A stretch of DNA of 64,000 nt from Actinomadura spongiicola (GTDB taxonomy: Bacteria; Actinomycetota; Actinomycetes; Streptosporangiales; Streptosporangiaceae): NCBI RefSeq assembly GCF_003432485.1, contig NZ_QVNQ01000001.1, forward strand, positions 930,001 through 994,000. Direction: 5' to 3'. The first letter of the stretch is position 1; every line of letters starts with the position of its first letter. The notes beneath the pieces are model-generated. The model was not told the origin of the DNA. It made no database searches and saw only the letters and a list, made by a program, of their open reading frames with translations. Shown here piece after piece: positions 44,170 through 53,489 of the stretch. The position numbers and the translations under genes were made by a program.

Positions 44170-45704
44170 GGCGTCACCACGAAGTCCGCACGTCCTGCCG
44201 CGACCGTGGTAGCGGCGGCGGCGGGGCCATCCTCGCCGTCCAGGAACACACCGACGGGACGCTCGCCCTCGAAGCGAAGCCGTTCGGCCAGGTCGATGCG
44301 CGCGGCGACCGCTTCGGGTGTCCGTGGCCCGGTGAGCAGCACGGGGAGGCCGACACTACCGGTCAGGGTGGCGATCAGGGCATCGGCCGGTGCGCTCCAC
44401 ACGTCCGGGTCGTCCCAGGTGACCTCGTGCAGGGCGGTGCCGGTGGGCAGGCGGTTCCGGGTGAGCAGGCGTGCAGGCAAGGCGAGCTCCGCTTCGGCCA
44501 GGGGGCGTGAGAGCACCCACGCGTCGAGTTCCGCCGCGTTGTCCGGGACGCCGTCGCCCAGCCAGGCCAGCGCACGCCTGGCGCTGTCGAGTTGCTCGGC
44601 GGCGTAGTCGGTCAGGGTGAGGTTGCCCGACCGGGTCATGTAGGACAGGGCGAGCCGCTCCGCGGGCAGGTGGGCGCGGAGGCGGTAGCTTTCCCACCAT
44701 GCCTGGCTGCGATGGGCGAGCTTCGTGAAGCGTTCCACCGGTGGGCGCCGCGCCGCCTCGTAGGCGGTGAACGCCGCCGCGGTCGACGATTCGCCGGTGA
44801 GTGCGTCGGCGAGGATGATCGCGTCCTCCAGGGCGAGCTTGGTGCCCGAGCCGAGCGTGTAGTGGGCGGTGTGCGCGGCGTCGCCAAGCAGCACCACATT
44901 GTCGATCGACCAGCGCTCAAGGGTCAGGTTGGTGAACCGACTCCACCGGGTCCGGTTGGTCAGCAGCTTGCGGCCACGGAGTTCTGGGGCGAACACGTCC
45001 TCGAGGAGGGCGACGCTGGCGTGGTCGGTCTCTCCTGTCGGCGCCTGGGCGTCGAAATCCTCCAGTTCGGCGGAGTGCCAGGTGCGGTCGTCGACCTCGA
45101 TGAGGAAAGTACTGCGGTCACCGGCATAGGGGTAGGCGTGTAGGACGAAGAGCTCCTCGCCGCGCTGGACGGCGGAGAAGAACGCCGAATCCACCGCGTA
45201 GTCGGCGCCACACCACACGAAGCGGGTCCGTCCCAGGCTGGAGCGTACGCCCAGCTCGGCGGCGTACTTCTCACGTGTGCCACTGCGCACCCCATCGGCG
45301 GCGATCACCACGTCCGCGTCCAGTTGCGCGGCGTCGATGTCGCAGCCACGCCGGATCTCCACGCCGGCCTCGGTGGCCGCCGCGGAGAGGATCTCCAGCA
45401 GCGTCGCTCGACCAATGGCCAGGTTGCGGGCGCCGTGGAGGGTGACGGTCGCGTCGTGTCCCTTCAACCGGAGGTCGTGGCCGGCGTAGGAGGCCGCGCG
45501 GACGTGCTCGGCCGTGGCGGGGTCGGCGGCGGCGAGGTTGCGCATGGTCGACTCGGTGAGGCCGACGCCGAAGCCGAAGGTCTCCGAGTCGCCGCCCATG
45601 CGTTCGTGGACCGTGACCTGGAGGCTGGGCTCCCTGAGCTTGAGCAGCCGTGCGACATACAGGCCGGCAGGGCCGCCCCCGATGATTTCGATCGTCCCGG
45701 TCAT
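44166..45704 (-). CDS. FAD-dependent monooxygenase, salicylyl-CoA/anthraniloyl-CoA 5-hydroxylase-like
   Basis: A 512-residue single-component flavin hydroxylase. The dinucleotide motif is IEIIGGGPAGLYVARLLKLR (residues ~5-24), followed by TFGFGVGLTESTMRNLAAAD, the landmark of the CoA-ester hydroxylases (salicylyl-CoA, 2-aminobenzoyl-CoA). VVIAADGVRSGTREKYA (DG motif) and VVLLGDAAHTAHYTLGSGTKLALEDA (GD motif) complete the FAD site. It lacks the C-terminal old-yellow-enzyme-like domain of anthraniloyl-CoA monooxygenase/reductase, so hydroxylation alone is expected. Four-base overlaps join it to the ligase gene upstream and the TetR gene downstream. It should add a hydroxyl para to an existing one on a CoA-activated ring. 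Confidence 0.88.
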   Translation of the reverse strand: MTGTIEIIGGGPAGLYVARLLKLREPSLQVTVHERMGGDSETFGFGVGLTESTMRNLAAADPATAEHVRAASYAGHDLRLKGHDATVTLHGARNLAIGRATLLEILSAAATEAGVEIRRGCDIDAAQLDADVVIAADGVRSGTREKYAAELGVRSSLGRTRFVWCGADYAVDSAFFSAVQRGEELFVLHAYPYAGDRSTFLIEVDDRTWHSAELEDFDAQAPTGETDHASVALLEDVFAPELRGRKLLTNRTRWSRFTNLTLERWSIDNVVLLGDAAHTAHYTLGSGTKLALEDAIILADALTGESSTAAAFTAYEAARRPPVERFTKLAHRSQAWWESYRLRAHLPAERLALSYMTRSGNLTLTDYAAEQLDSARRALAWLGDGVPDNAAELDAWVLSRPLAEAELALPARLLTRNRLPTGTALHEVTWDDPDVWSAPADALIATLTGSVGLPVLLTGPRTPEAVAARIDLAERLRFEGERPVGVFLDGEDGPAAAATTVAAGRADFVVTP

Positions 45705-47395
45705 CGCTCCTCCTGTGCGGCCTCGGCTGCGATCTTGTGCTCGATGTCGTCGCGCAGGTGCTTTTTGGAGATCTTGCCGACGTTGGTCAGTGGGAACGCG
45801 TCCACGATCTCGACGCGCTCGGGGAGCTTGTACTTGGCCAATCCCAGGGCGAGGAGGTGGTCCCCGAGGCCGGCGACGGTCAGGGGCTCGGCTCCGGGTT
45901 CGAGGACCAGGTATGCGCAGCCCTTCTCACCGAGCACCGGGTCGGGCATCGCCACCAACGCGGCGGTGCTCACATCGGGGTGCTGGACGATGAGCTCCTC
46001 GACCTCCTCTGCGTGGATCTTTTCCGCCCCACGGTTGATGACCTCCTTGATACGGCCCTCGATGGAGTAGAAGACCCCTTCCTCGGTGACGTGCCGCCGG
46101 GCTAGGTCTCCCGTCCGGTAGAAACCGTCGCGGGTGAATGCGTTCGTGTTGTGCGCCTCGGCACGGTAGTAGCCGCGGATCGTGTAGGGGCCGCGGGCGG
46201 CGAGCTCCCCGAGCTCACCCTCGGCGGCCTCGGCCTCGCTGCCGGGGGCCAGGATGCGGACCTCATCGCCCGGGGAGATCGGGGCACCGACGGTGTGGTG
46301 CCGGACAGCCTCGCTCGACCCGGCCGGAGTGAGCAGGAACATGCCCTCGGCCATGCCGAACATCTGGCGCACCCGGATGCCGAGCTCGTCGCGGAGCCGC
46401 TCCGCGACGTTGACGGGAAGTTTCTGGCCGCCGACCACGAAGTCGCGCACGCTGCCAAGATCCGCTTCGCGCACCCCCGGGGCCTCCAGGAGCCGGATCA
46501 CCAGGGCCGGGGGCATGAGGGGCAGCACGTCGGGGCGGTGCTCCTCGATGAGCGCCACCAGGTCGCCCATCGCGGCGGTGGGTGCCACGATGAGGCAGGC
46601 GCCGGCGAGGACGGCCGGCTGGAGTGCCAGTGAGATGCCGGCGTTGTGCATGATTGGGAGCGGGTAGAGCACCCGTGTCCGCGGTGAATACCGCATCGCC
46701 TGTGCCCAGGCGCGGGAGTTGTAGGTGTACTCCTCATGCAGCCGGGGTGCCACCTTCGGCAGCCCGGTCGTGCCGCCGGAGAGCTGGAAGGCCGCGATGC
46801 CGCCCGGGTCGACGTCCAGGTACGGCAACGGGGTGTCCCCGCGTCCCGCGGCCAACACCTCCTCGTAGCCGGTTGCGCCGTCGAACGTCGGTGCGCGGGC
46901 GACCACCACCTTCTCCACCGACGCTTGGGCGAGCATCTCCTTCGCCTGCGAGAGCAGTTGGCCGGTTCCGTAGTCACCCTGGGTGAACAGGATTCGGGCC
47001 CCCGTGTGATCGGCCAGTAGGCCGATTTCTCGGGTTCCGTGCTGGGGCAGCGTGCACACTGGCCGCACGCCGGCCAGCAGGCATCCCAGGTAGCTGACCA
47101 CGGTCTCGGCGACGTTGCCCATCTGGAACATCGCTGCCTCGCCCGGCCGCACACCCAGGTTCGCCAGCCCGCGGGCAAAGGCTCGCGCGTTGTCGAACAG
47201 CTCTTCGTAGGTCCACGCGACCTCGGGGGTGATCAGTGCCTGGTTGCCGGAACGCAGCGTGGCCGCGTGCTCAAGCTCGGCGGGCAGAGTCCGGCCCGAC
47301 CACCACCGTTCCCTCCGGTAGCGCTCGGCGCTTTCGTCGTCGTAAGGCACGTGCCCGTCTTCGGTGGGGACGGTTTCCCCCGGCTGGGATGACAT
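45701..47395 (-). CDS. Aryl acid-AMP/CoA ligase (EntE/DhbE-like)
   Basis: A 564-residue adenylate-forming enzyme, the first gene of the leftward operon. YRRERWWSGRTLPAELEHAA is the N-terminal signature of the 2,3-dihydroxybenzoate/salicylate ligase branch. Core motifs are intact: A3 FQLSGGTTGLPKV, A5 FGMAEGM, A7 YRTGDLARR, A8 INRGAEKIHAEEVE and the A10 lysine in TNVGKISKKHLR. It activates an aryl acid as AMP ester and probably transfers it to CoA for the next enzyme. Salicylate-like acids are likely from the subfamily, but the pocket cannot be read confidently by eye. ATG 47395 starts the operon; the transporter gene is divergent 128 bases away. Confidence 0.9.
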   Translation of the reverse strand: MSSQPGETVPTEDGHVPYDDESAERYRRERWWSGRTLPAELEHAATLRSGNQALITPEVAWTYEELFDNARAFARGLANLGVRPGEAAMFQMGNVAETVVSYLGCLLAGVRPVCTLPQHGTREIGLLADHTGARILFTQGDYGTGQLLSQAKEMLAQASVEKVVVARAPTFDGATGYEEVLAAGRGDTPLPYLDVDPGGIAAFQLSGGTTGLPKVAPRLHEEYTYNSRAWAQAMRYSPRTRVLYPLPIMHNAGISLALQPAVLAGACLIVAPTAAMGDLVALIEEHRPDVLPLMPPALVIRLLEAPGVREADLGSVRDFVVGGQKLPVNVAERLRDELGIRVRQMFGMAEGMFLLTPAGSSEAVRHHTVGAPISPGDEVRILAPGSEAEAAEGELGELAARGPYTIRGYYRAEAHNTNAFTRDGFYRTGDLARRHVTEEGVFYSIEGRIKEVINRGAEKIHAEEVEELIVQHPDVSTAALVAMPDPVLGEKGCAYLVLEPGAEPLTVAGLGDHLLALGLAKYKLPERVEIVDAFPLTNVGKISKKHLRDDIEHKIAAEAAQEER

Positions 47396-47523
47396 GTGAG
47401 TCACGATAGCGACTTGGAAGCCCGCATCACAACGTGAGCGTCTAAATATTGACATCCGTGTCGCACATGCGCCATGGTGTGGCCCATACCACACCTGCTG
47501 CCTCACTCTTCCGGAGCGGTGAC

Positions 47524-48777
47524 ATGACTGTGTTCGGCCCCAAACCCAGCCGCAGACCCAATCGGTACATGGTGGTGTTCATCTGCTTCGCGGCGATCGT
47601 CTTCGACGGCTACGACCTGATCATTTACGGGTCGACCGTTCCCTCCCTGCTCGCCTACGAGGAGTGGGCGCTGACGCCGGCCGAAGTCGGCACGCTCGGA
47701 AGCTACGCGCTCCTGGGCATGATGTTCGGAGCGCTGGCATCGGGGCCGCTCACCGATCGCTTCGGTCGTCGCAGGGTGCTGCTGGGCTGCCTGATCCTGT
47801 ACTCGACGATGATGCTGTTGGCGGCGACGGCGCCCACCCCGGCGATCCTGGGCGTCTTCCGGTTCGTCGCCGGCCTCGGATTCGGTGGCGTCGCGCCGGT
47901 CGCCGTCGCCCTGGTCGTGGAGGTGGCACGCCCGCACGAACGTCAACGCCTCAACGCGATCATGCTCGCCGGCCTGCCCGTCGGCGGGGTACTCGCCGCA
48001 CTCGCCGCGCTGACGTTCCTCGACGAGGTCGGCTTCCGCGGCATGTGGGCCTTCGGCGGAATCGCTCTCGTCACGGTCGTGCCGCTCGCCTGGCGCTACA
48101 TCCCCGAAACCGCCCCCACCACGTCGAGCAAGACCCCGACGGCGGGCAGGTCGCCCCTGCGTGAGCTCACCGAGGGGCGGGCGATCCTCGCTCTGGCGCT
48201 TTTCGCGGTGGCCAACTTCGCGGGCTTCCTGCTCGTCTTCGGCCTCAACACCTGGCTGCCGGAGCTCATGCGCAAGGCCGACTACGACCTCTCCTCGGCG
48301 TTGACCTTCCAGCTCCTCCTCAACCTCGGAGCCGTCGTGGGTGGGATCAGCGGCTCCGCCCTCGCCGACCGGCTCGGGGCCCGACGCGTCGCCCCCATCA
48401 CGTTCCTGGTGGCGACCGTCGCGGTCGCGGTCATGGCGTCCGCGCCGCCCACCGGCGTCATGGCCGTCGCCACGGTGGCCGCGGGCTTCGGCTCGATCGG
48501 CACCCAGATGATCGTCTTCGGCTACGTGGCCACCTACTTCGACACCGACGTCCGCGGAACAGCGCTGGGCCTCACCACCGGCATCGGCCGGCTCGGCGCC
48601 GTCACCGGACCCACCATCGGCGGCGTCCTCCTCTCCAACGGCCTCGACAACCCCTGGGTCTTCGGATTCTTCGGCGCCATCGCCATTCTCGGCGGCCTGG
48701 CCTGCGTGGTCATCCCAGCACGTCGCACAGAGCGGAGAGTCGAACCCGCCACGGCCGCGACCGCCATCAACCACTGA
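47524..48777 (+). CDS. MFS aromatic acid:H+ symporter (AAHS family)
   Basis: A 417-residue twelve-helix transporter. IVFDGYDLIIYGSTVPSLLAYEEWAL in helix 1 is the diagnostic AAHS motif (with the functional Asp residues of BenK/PcaK-like carriers). GALASGPLTDRFGRRRVLLG is MFS motif A. ATG 47524 follows GGAG at 47514. It imports benzoate-, hydroxybenzoate- or related acids using the proton gradient. It is divergent from the CoA ligase operon, so uptake and activation are probably co-regulated. A TTGACA hexamer at 47449-47454 could be its -35 element, but a matching -10 is weak. Confidence 0.92.
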   Translation: MTVFGPKPSRRPNRYMVVFICFAAIVFDGYDLIIYGSTVPSLLAYEEWALTPAEVGTLGSYALLGMMFGALASGPLTDRFGRRRVLLGCLILYSTMMLLAATAPTPAILGVFRFVAGLGFGGVAPVAVALVVEVARPHERQRLNAIMLAGLPVGGVLAALAALTFLDEVGFRGMWAFGGIALVTVVPLAWRYIPETAPTTSSKTPTAGRSPLRELTEGRAILALALFAVANFAGFLLVFGLNTWLPELMRKADYDLSSALTFQLLLNLGAVVGGISGSALADRLGARRVAPITFLVATVAVAVMASAPPTGVMAVATVAAGFGSIGTQMIVFGYVATYFDTDVRGTALGLTTGIGRLGAVTGPTIGGVLLSNGLDNPWVFGFFGAIAILGGLACVVIPARRTERRVEPATAATAINH

Positions 48778-48810
48778 GACAGAGCGCAACATGCGACAGG
48801 AAGAACACGG

Positions 48811-50604
48811 ATGAACATCGCTGTAACCACGTCAGATGAAAAACCTTCTCCCAGCCATGTACCTAGAAGAATGAAATCCCACTGGTGGCGCGGGATCGTC
48901 AGTATCTCCACTGCTGTGCTCGTCGCGCTGCTCACGGTGTCAGGTTCTGGTGCGAGCGCCGCGGGCAGAACACCCGGTGCGGCACCACCTACTCAAGATC
49001 CTCAACTAGCGCTCATGAAAGCCGAAGCCGCGGCGAGCAAGAATGCCTACAAGAACCTCTTCGGCGGGAAGAAGCCGAGCTGCGCCGCCATGGCCGGTGA
49101 GTGGATCAAGGATGATGCCGGCGACGCGCAACTGCTGACGAGCCGAGAAGTATCCGCCCGGGACGTGCCCATCTCAGCGGAAGACGCCGGTGGCGCCGTC
49201 ATGACCAATCTGAAGGGCGAGACCGTCCCAACTCCGCGACACTGCGAAGTGTCCGGGTACATCGCCCCGCAGGTGGCATTCGAACTGCGCATGCCGGACC
49301 CTCAGGCGTGGAACGGTCGGTTCATGCTGGTGGCGTGCGCGGGATTCTGCGGGTCGGTCAGCTCATCCGGATGCAATCCGGGTCTGTCCCGGGGGTACGC
49401 GGTGGTGACCACGAACGGCGGACACGCCGGCTCCCCTGGCTTTGAAGCCACATGGGCTCAAGGCGACAACGCGGCGCGGCACGACTTCGCGTATCGCGCG
49501 AATCACGTCGCCACACTCTTGTCCAAGGAGATCGTCAATTCCTACTACGGAAAGCCCGCCGACTACTCTTACGTGGCGGGCTGCTCGAAGGGTGGCAACT
49601 CCGCGGTCCGGTACGCGTCCCGCTACCCCGCCGATTTCGATGGAATCCTGGCCAGCGCGCCGGTACTGGACTACCAGAGGCGCTTGAGCACCTCCTTCTC
49701 GTGGCAGGCTCAGGCGATCGAGAAGAACGGGAAGGCAGTTCTCAGCCCAGCCGACCTCACGGTGCTCCACGGGTACATCCTGAACCAGTGCGACCGGTTG
49801 GATGGACGCGCGGACGGCGTCCTCAATGACCCAGACGCGTGCAAACCCGATTTCGCCGCCATGGCATGCAAGCCGTCCAAGGCTTCACAGAAGTGCTTCT
49901 CGAACGTCCAGATCAACGCTCTGCGGAAGCTGTATGCACTCCCGTCGGACTCCAGAGGGCGTGTGATCTACTCCGCGGCGCAGACACCCGGGTCGGAACT
50001 GAACGCCACTCCCTGGCTCACCGAGATGCCCGGGGTGCCCGGCACGCCACTCGTGGAACACGGCGCCAACCAGTGGTTGAGATACATGGCGTACTCCAGG
50101 CAGTCCGACGGCTACAACAAGTCGGCCCTGAACTTCACCTTCGACCACGACCCCGCCGACATGGAGGCGATGGCAAAGGTCTACAACTCCACTGCCACCG
50201 ACCTGCGCCGGTTCGAGAAACTCGGTGGCAAATTGCTGATCACCCACGGCACCGCCGACGAAGGCATCGGACTTGCAGCCACCGTCGACTACTACAAGCA
50301 ACTCGTCACGGCCAGTGGCGGTTTGGCCACAACCCAATCCTTCGCGAGGCTCTTCCAGGTACCGGGCATGGCGCACTGCTCCGGCGGAGCCGGCTACGAC
50401 AGATTCGACGCCCTGTCTGCACTGGAAAGTTGGGTCGAGCGTGGAACGCCGCCGAAGGAGATCGTCGCCAGGCGATCCTCTCCGCACGCCGCGAACGAGG
50501 CGATTCCTCTCTATCCCTATCCGCTTGTTCCCAAATACCGCGGAACGGGAGACCCTGCGGATCCAGCCAGTTACCGCGCGGTGACATCCGCCTCTTGGCG
50601 CTGA
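48811..50604 (+). CDS. Secreted tannase/feruloyl esterase family protein
   Basis: A 597-residue exported esterase. The basic MKSHWWRG segment (from residue 21) precedes a hydrophobic stretch ending GASA|AGRT; translation probably starts at ATG 48811, or at 48871. Domain features: SCAAMAG disulfide strand, CEVSGYIAPQVAFELRMP, nucleophile motif AGCSKGGNSA, the calcium loop region QCDRLDGRADGVLNDPDACKPD and catalytic His in PGMAHCSGG. It releases aromatic acids from plant or tannin esters outside the cell. It follows the aromatic-acid transporter gene by 33 bases, so the liberated acid can be imported and routed to the divergent ligase operon. A strong terminator lies 120 bases downstream. Confidence 0.93.
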   Translation: MNIAVTTSDEKPSPSHVPRRMKSHWWRGIVSISTAVLVALLTVSGSGASAAGRTPGAAPPTQDPQLALMKAEAAASKNAYKNLFGGKKPSCAAMAGEWIKDDAGDAQLLTSREVSARDVPISAEDAGGAVMTNLKGETVPTPRHCEVSGYIAPQVAFELRMPDPQAWNGRFMLVACAGFCGSVSSSGCNPGLSRGYAVVTTNGGHAGSPGFEATWAQGDNAARHDFAYRANHVATLLSKEIVNSYYGKPADYSYVAGCSKGGNSAVRYASRYPADFDGILASAPVLDYQRRLSTSFSWQAQAIEKNGKAVLSPADLTVLHGYILNQCDRLDGRADGVLNDPDACKPDFAAMACKPSKASQKCFSNVQINALRKLYALPSDSRGRVIYSAAQTPGSELNATPWLTEMPGVPGTPLVEHGANQWLRYMAYSRQSDGYNKSALNFTFDHDPADMEAMAKVYNSTATDLRRFEKLGGKLLITHGTADEGIGLAATVDYYKQLVTASGGLATTQSFARLFQVPGMAHCSGGAGYDRFDALSALESWVERGTPPKEIVARRSSPHAANEAIPLYPYPLVPKYRGTGDPADPASYRAVTSASWR

Positions 50605-50726
50605 TCCGAGAGGCACCGCCAGCGGATCCGGTCAAAGAACGCTGCGCCGAAGTTCGGCTCGATCCGCCGTCCGGACGCATCGAAATCCGGCCCCGAGTCG
50701 AAACACCCGCGCAGCGAGGCCACTAG

Positions 50727-50757
50727 GGCAGGGGTCTGTACCGTACAGACCCCTGCC
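50727..50757 (+). terminator. Intrinsic terminator of the transporter/esterase operon
   Basis: GGCAGGGGTCTGTA (50727-50740) pairs perfectly over 14 bp with TACAGACCCCTGCC (50744-50757) around the loop CCG. A short AAGTCTTCT tract follows. It lies 120 bases after the esterase stop. Confidence 0.8.
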
Positions 50758-50799
50758 AAGTCTTCTAGGAAGGTGCGCCTTGTGCCCTCGGTTGGAGGA

Positions 50800-51150
50800 G
50801 CTATGGCCGAAGGGCTGCACATCCGGGTCGCGCCGGATCTCGCCGTCCCTGGAACGCGCCCGCCCCACCGCCGCACGTCAGTGCGCAGGGAATGGGCGGT
50901 ACTTTCCGGTGCGCGGACCGCGGTTGCGGGCGCACCTCTCGGCTGATTGTGGACGGGGCCGGCAGAGCTTCTCAGCGATCGCAAGCGGGGAGTTCTTGCC
51001 CTGGAGCATCTCGGCGATGACGATCCGCTCGTCCTCCGGCAGGAACCGCGGCGAGCCGGCGGCACTGTCAGGCTGATGGCAGCGACGCTGTCGCGGTCGC
51101 CCGATCCAGCACATTCCGGTAGACGCGCAGCCAGGGGCACCGCAACCCAT
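50800..51150 (-). mobile_element. IS30-family transposase remnant
   Basis: The minus strand reads GSPRFLPEDERIVIAEMLQG then KNSPLAIAEKL and RNRGPRTGKYRPFPAH, the N-terminal helix-turn-helix and R-N-x-x-x-x-x-x-YR-x-x-x-AH element of IS30 transposases. The middle (where STISREVRRN is expected) is corrupted to RPRPQSAERCARN, a stop follows KYRPFPAH, and the DDE core is absent. The rest of the 966-base gap (50605-51570) shows only the terminator and unassignable sequence. Confidence 0.6.
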
Positions 51151-51570
51151 CATCCGATATGGTCCGACCGCTGCCCGGCAGACGATCGGTGGCCAGCGCG
51201 CAACGGGAGGCGTCGGCACGCCTGGCCACATGCTCGGCCTTCACCCGGTCGTCCGGTTTCACGTTGTTGACGGTCGGAGGCGTCCAGTTGTTGGTAGGAG
51301 GCGTCGGCGGACAAGAGCGGGAACGGCAGCGGTACGAATGACCTGGTCGGGGTGCTAGGCTGCTGTTCGTTCGGTATCAGATCGGCGTGGGAGGGAGTGA
51401 GTTTTGATGACCGCGGTGAAGACCGCTGCCATGCGCAGCGCCCGGACCAACCTCACGTCCCGGGCCCCGGTCTGACCTACTTCTTCCCCCAGCCTTGGAG
51501 CCATCGGGCTCGCCAGGCGGGGTGATGGCCGCGTCTCGTCGGGGCCCCTTCTCCGCAAGGGTCTCTCACG

Positions 51571-52140
51571 TTGCCAAACACGTACAACGATCCATCCGGC
51601 CTGTCCCGGTACGGGTGGACCGGCACATTCGACCGAACCTTCACCGAGCACTACGCAGCGGACCTCACACCGGCCCGGAACTCCCGGGTCGATCGCGGCC
51701 TGTGCACGGCGATCACCACGTCGGGCCCGCCCGACCCGCTCCTGACGCCCTGCACCGGCGACTGGGCCGCGCCGCGGCACAGCGTGATCGTGCGCTCGTC
51801 GACGTCCAGGTCCTCCTACGGACAGGCGCTCGCCGCCAACGTCGACACGGCCGTCATGGCCCTGTCCCTGGACGCGGCCAAACCGGAACGGCAGCTCGCC
51901 CCGGCCTGGGCGAGCGGAGCACAGCCGATGATCGCCTTGACCAAGGCGGACCCGGCCCACGGCCCCGAGGCCGAAGCTCTGGCACCCGGCGTGGACATCC
52001 TGCTCACCACCGTCGACACCGGTCACAACATCGACGTGCCGGCCGCGACGCCGCACGGCACCACCGAGATGCTCGGCCCCTCGGGCGCGGGCAAGTCCAC
52101 CCTCGGCGACACCTACAGGGTTAAGGACCAGCGGCCATGA
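51571..52140 (+). pseudogene. rsgA: Truncated ribosome-biogenesis GTPase RsgA, still an open frame
   Basis: The 189-codon frame from TTG 51571 matches actinobacterial RsgA but is cut down. The OB-fold lead (GLSRYGWTGTFDRTF, CTGDWAAPRHSVI) is joined directly to the GTPase start (VRSSTSRSSYGQALAANVDT, AQPMIALTKADPA, VDILLTTVDTGHNIDV, GPSGAGKST). Parts between the OB fold and GTPase are shortened, and everything after the P-loop is lost, including the DxxG switch and the zinc domain. RsgA is normally ~340-370 residues. It cannot be a working GTPase. No frameshift breaks what is left, and the next start overlaps its stop (ATGA), so it may still be translated as a coupling leader. Confidence 0.7.
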
Positions 52141-53489
52141 CCGGCCGCGTCCCACCGGCCTCCCCGACCGCTCATCATCCACCGGAAGGCCGCACCACCC
52201 TGCCCGAAAGCCCGTACGACCCGATCAGCGACCCCACAGTGGCGGCGTTCTTCACCCTGTACGACAACCTGGCACGTCAAGGCCCCGGCTCCGACGCGAC
52301 CACCCGCCACCTGCTGTCCCTGGCCGGGCCGCTGGCGCAGCGCCCGCGCGTCCTGGACTTGGGCTGCGGGCCGGGCCGCTCCTCGCTGGTGCTGGCCCAG
52401 GCCGGCGCCGAGGTCACGGCCGTCGACCTGCATCAGCCGTACCTCGACCAACTGGAACGAACCGCCGCTGACCGGGGCCTCGCCGTCCACACCATACGAG
52501 CGTCGATGGCGGATCTGCCCTTCCCGGACGAGAGCTTCGACCTGATCTGGGCCGAAGGATCCGCGTACTTCATCGGCTTCGCCACCGCGCTGCGCTCCTG
52601 GCGGCGGCTGCTCGCCCCAGGCGGCCGGCTGGTCGTCACCGAGTGCGAATGGAGCACCGACTCCCCGTCCGCCGAAGCCCGCGTGTTCTGGGACCAGGCG
52701 TACCCGCTACGCACACAAGAGCACAACATCGCCACGGCGCACGCCGCAGGGTACGCCGTCGTCGCGCAGCACACACTCCCCGACCGCGACTGGTTCGACC
52801 AGTACTACACGCCACTGTCAGAGCGCGCCCACGCCGCCGACACGACCGTCCCCGGGATGCGCGAGGCGGTCGCGGTCACCCTGCAAGAGATCAACATGCG
52901 CCGCGAGCACGGCGCGGATTACCAGTACACCGGCTACGTCCTGGACCCGCAGAACGACAAGGAGACGAACCCGATCATGAGCTCTTCCCTCACCACCCGC
53001 CCCGAGCGCGCCGACGACGTCGCCATCATCCGCGACATCAACCTTGCCGCCTTCCCCACTCCGCACGAGGCCGACCTCATCGAGGCGCTGCGGGCCGACC
53101 CGCAGGCGTGGCTGCCCGGCCTGTCCTGGCTGGCCGAGGCCCCCGGCGGCGAGCTCGCCGGATACGCACTGCTCACCCGCTGCCACGTCGGCGACTCACC
53201 CGCCCTCACCTTGGGCCCGTGCGCCGTCAAGCCCGAACATCAGCGGCAGGGCGCGGGTTCCGCCGCCATCCGCGCCGCGCTGCAAGCCGCACGCGAGCAG
53301 GGCGAGAACCTGGTGCTCGTGCTCGGCCACGCCGAGTACTACCCGCGCTTCGGCTTCACCCCGGCCTCCGGATTCGGAATCAGCCCGCCCTTCGACGTCG
53401 AGGACAAGTACATGATGGCGCTCGCCCTCACCCCTGAACGACCTGTCCCGAGCGGCGTCATCCGCTACCCGGCGGCGTTCGGCGTCTGA
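52137..53489 (+). CDS. Methyltransferase-GNAT acetyltransferase fusion
   Basis: A 450-residue protein. Residues ~25-270 are a class I methyltransferase: PRVLDLGCGPGRSSLVLAQAG, VTAVDLHQPYLDQLE, FDLIWAEGSAYFIG and a C-terminal lid. Residues ~281-450 are a complete GNAT N-acetyltransferase (LGPCAVKPEHQRQGAGSAAI with the acetyl-CoA loop, LVLVLGHAEYYPRFGFTPAS). The GNAT part begins at an internal ATG (52977) with AAGGAG 12 bases upstream, a relic of, or an option for, separate translation. The two parts are normally separate proteins; no stop lies between them here. It overlaps the truncated RsgA frame. Substrates unknown. Confidence 0.85.
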   Translation: MTGRVPPASPTAHHPPEGRTTLPESPYDPISDPTVAAFFTLYDNLARQGPGSDATTRHLLSLAGPLAQRPRVLDLGCGPGRSSLVLAQAGAEVTAVDLHQPYLDQLERTAADRGLAVHTIRASMADLPFPDESFDLIWAEGSAYFIGFATALRSWRRLLAPGGRLVVTECEWSTDSPSAEARVFWDQAYPLRTQEHNIATAHAAGYAVVAQHTLPDRDWFDQYYTPLSERAHAADTTVPGMREAVAVTLQEINMRREHGADYQYTGYVLDPQNDKETNPIMSSSLTTRPERADDVAIIRDINLAAFPTPHEADLIEALRADPQAWLPGLSWLAEAPGGELAGYALLTRCHVGDSPALTLGPCAVKPEHQRQGAGSAAIRAALQAAREQGENLVLVLGHAEYYPRFGFTPASGFGISPPFDVEDKYMMALALTPERPVPSGVIRYPAAFGV

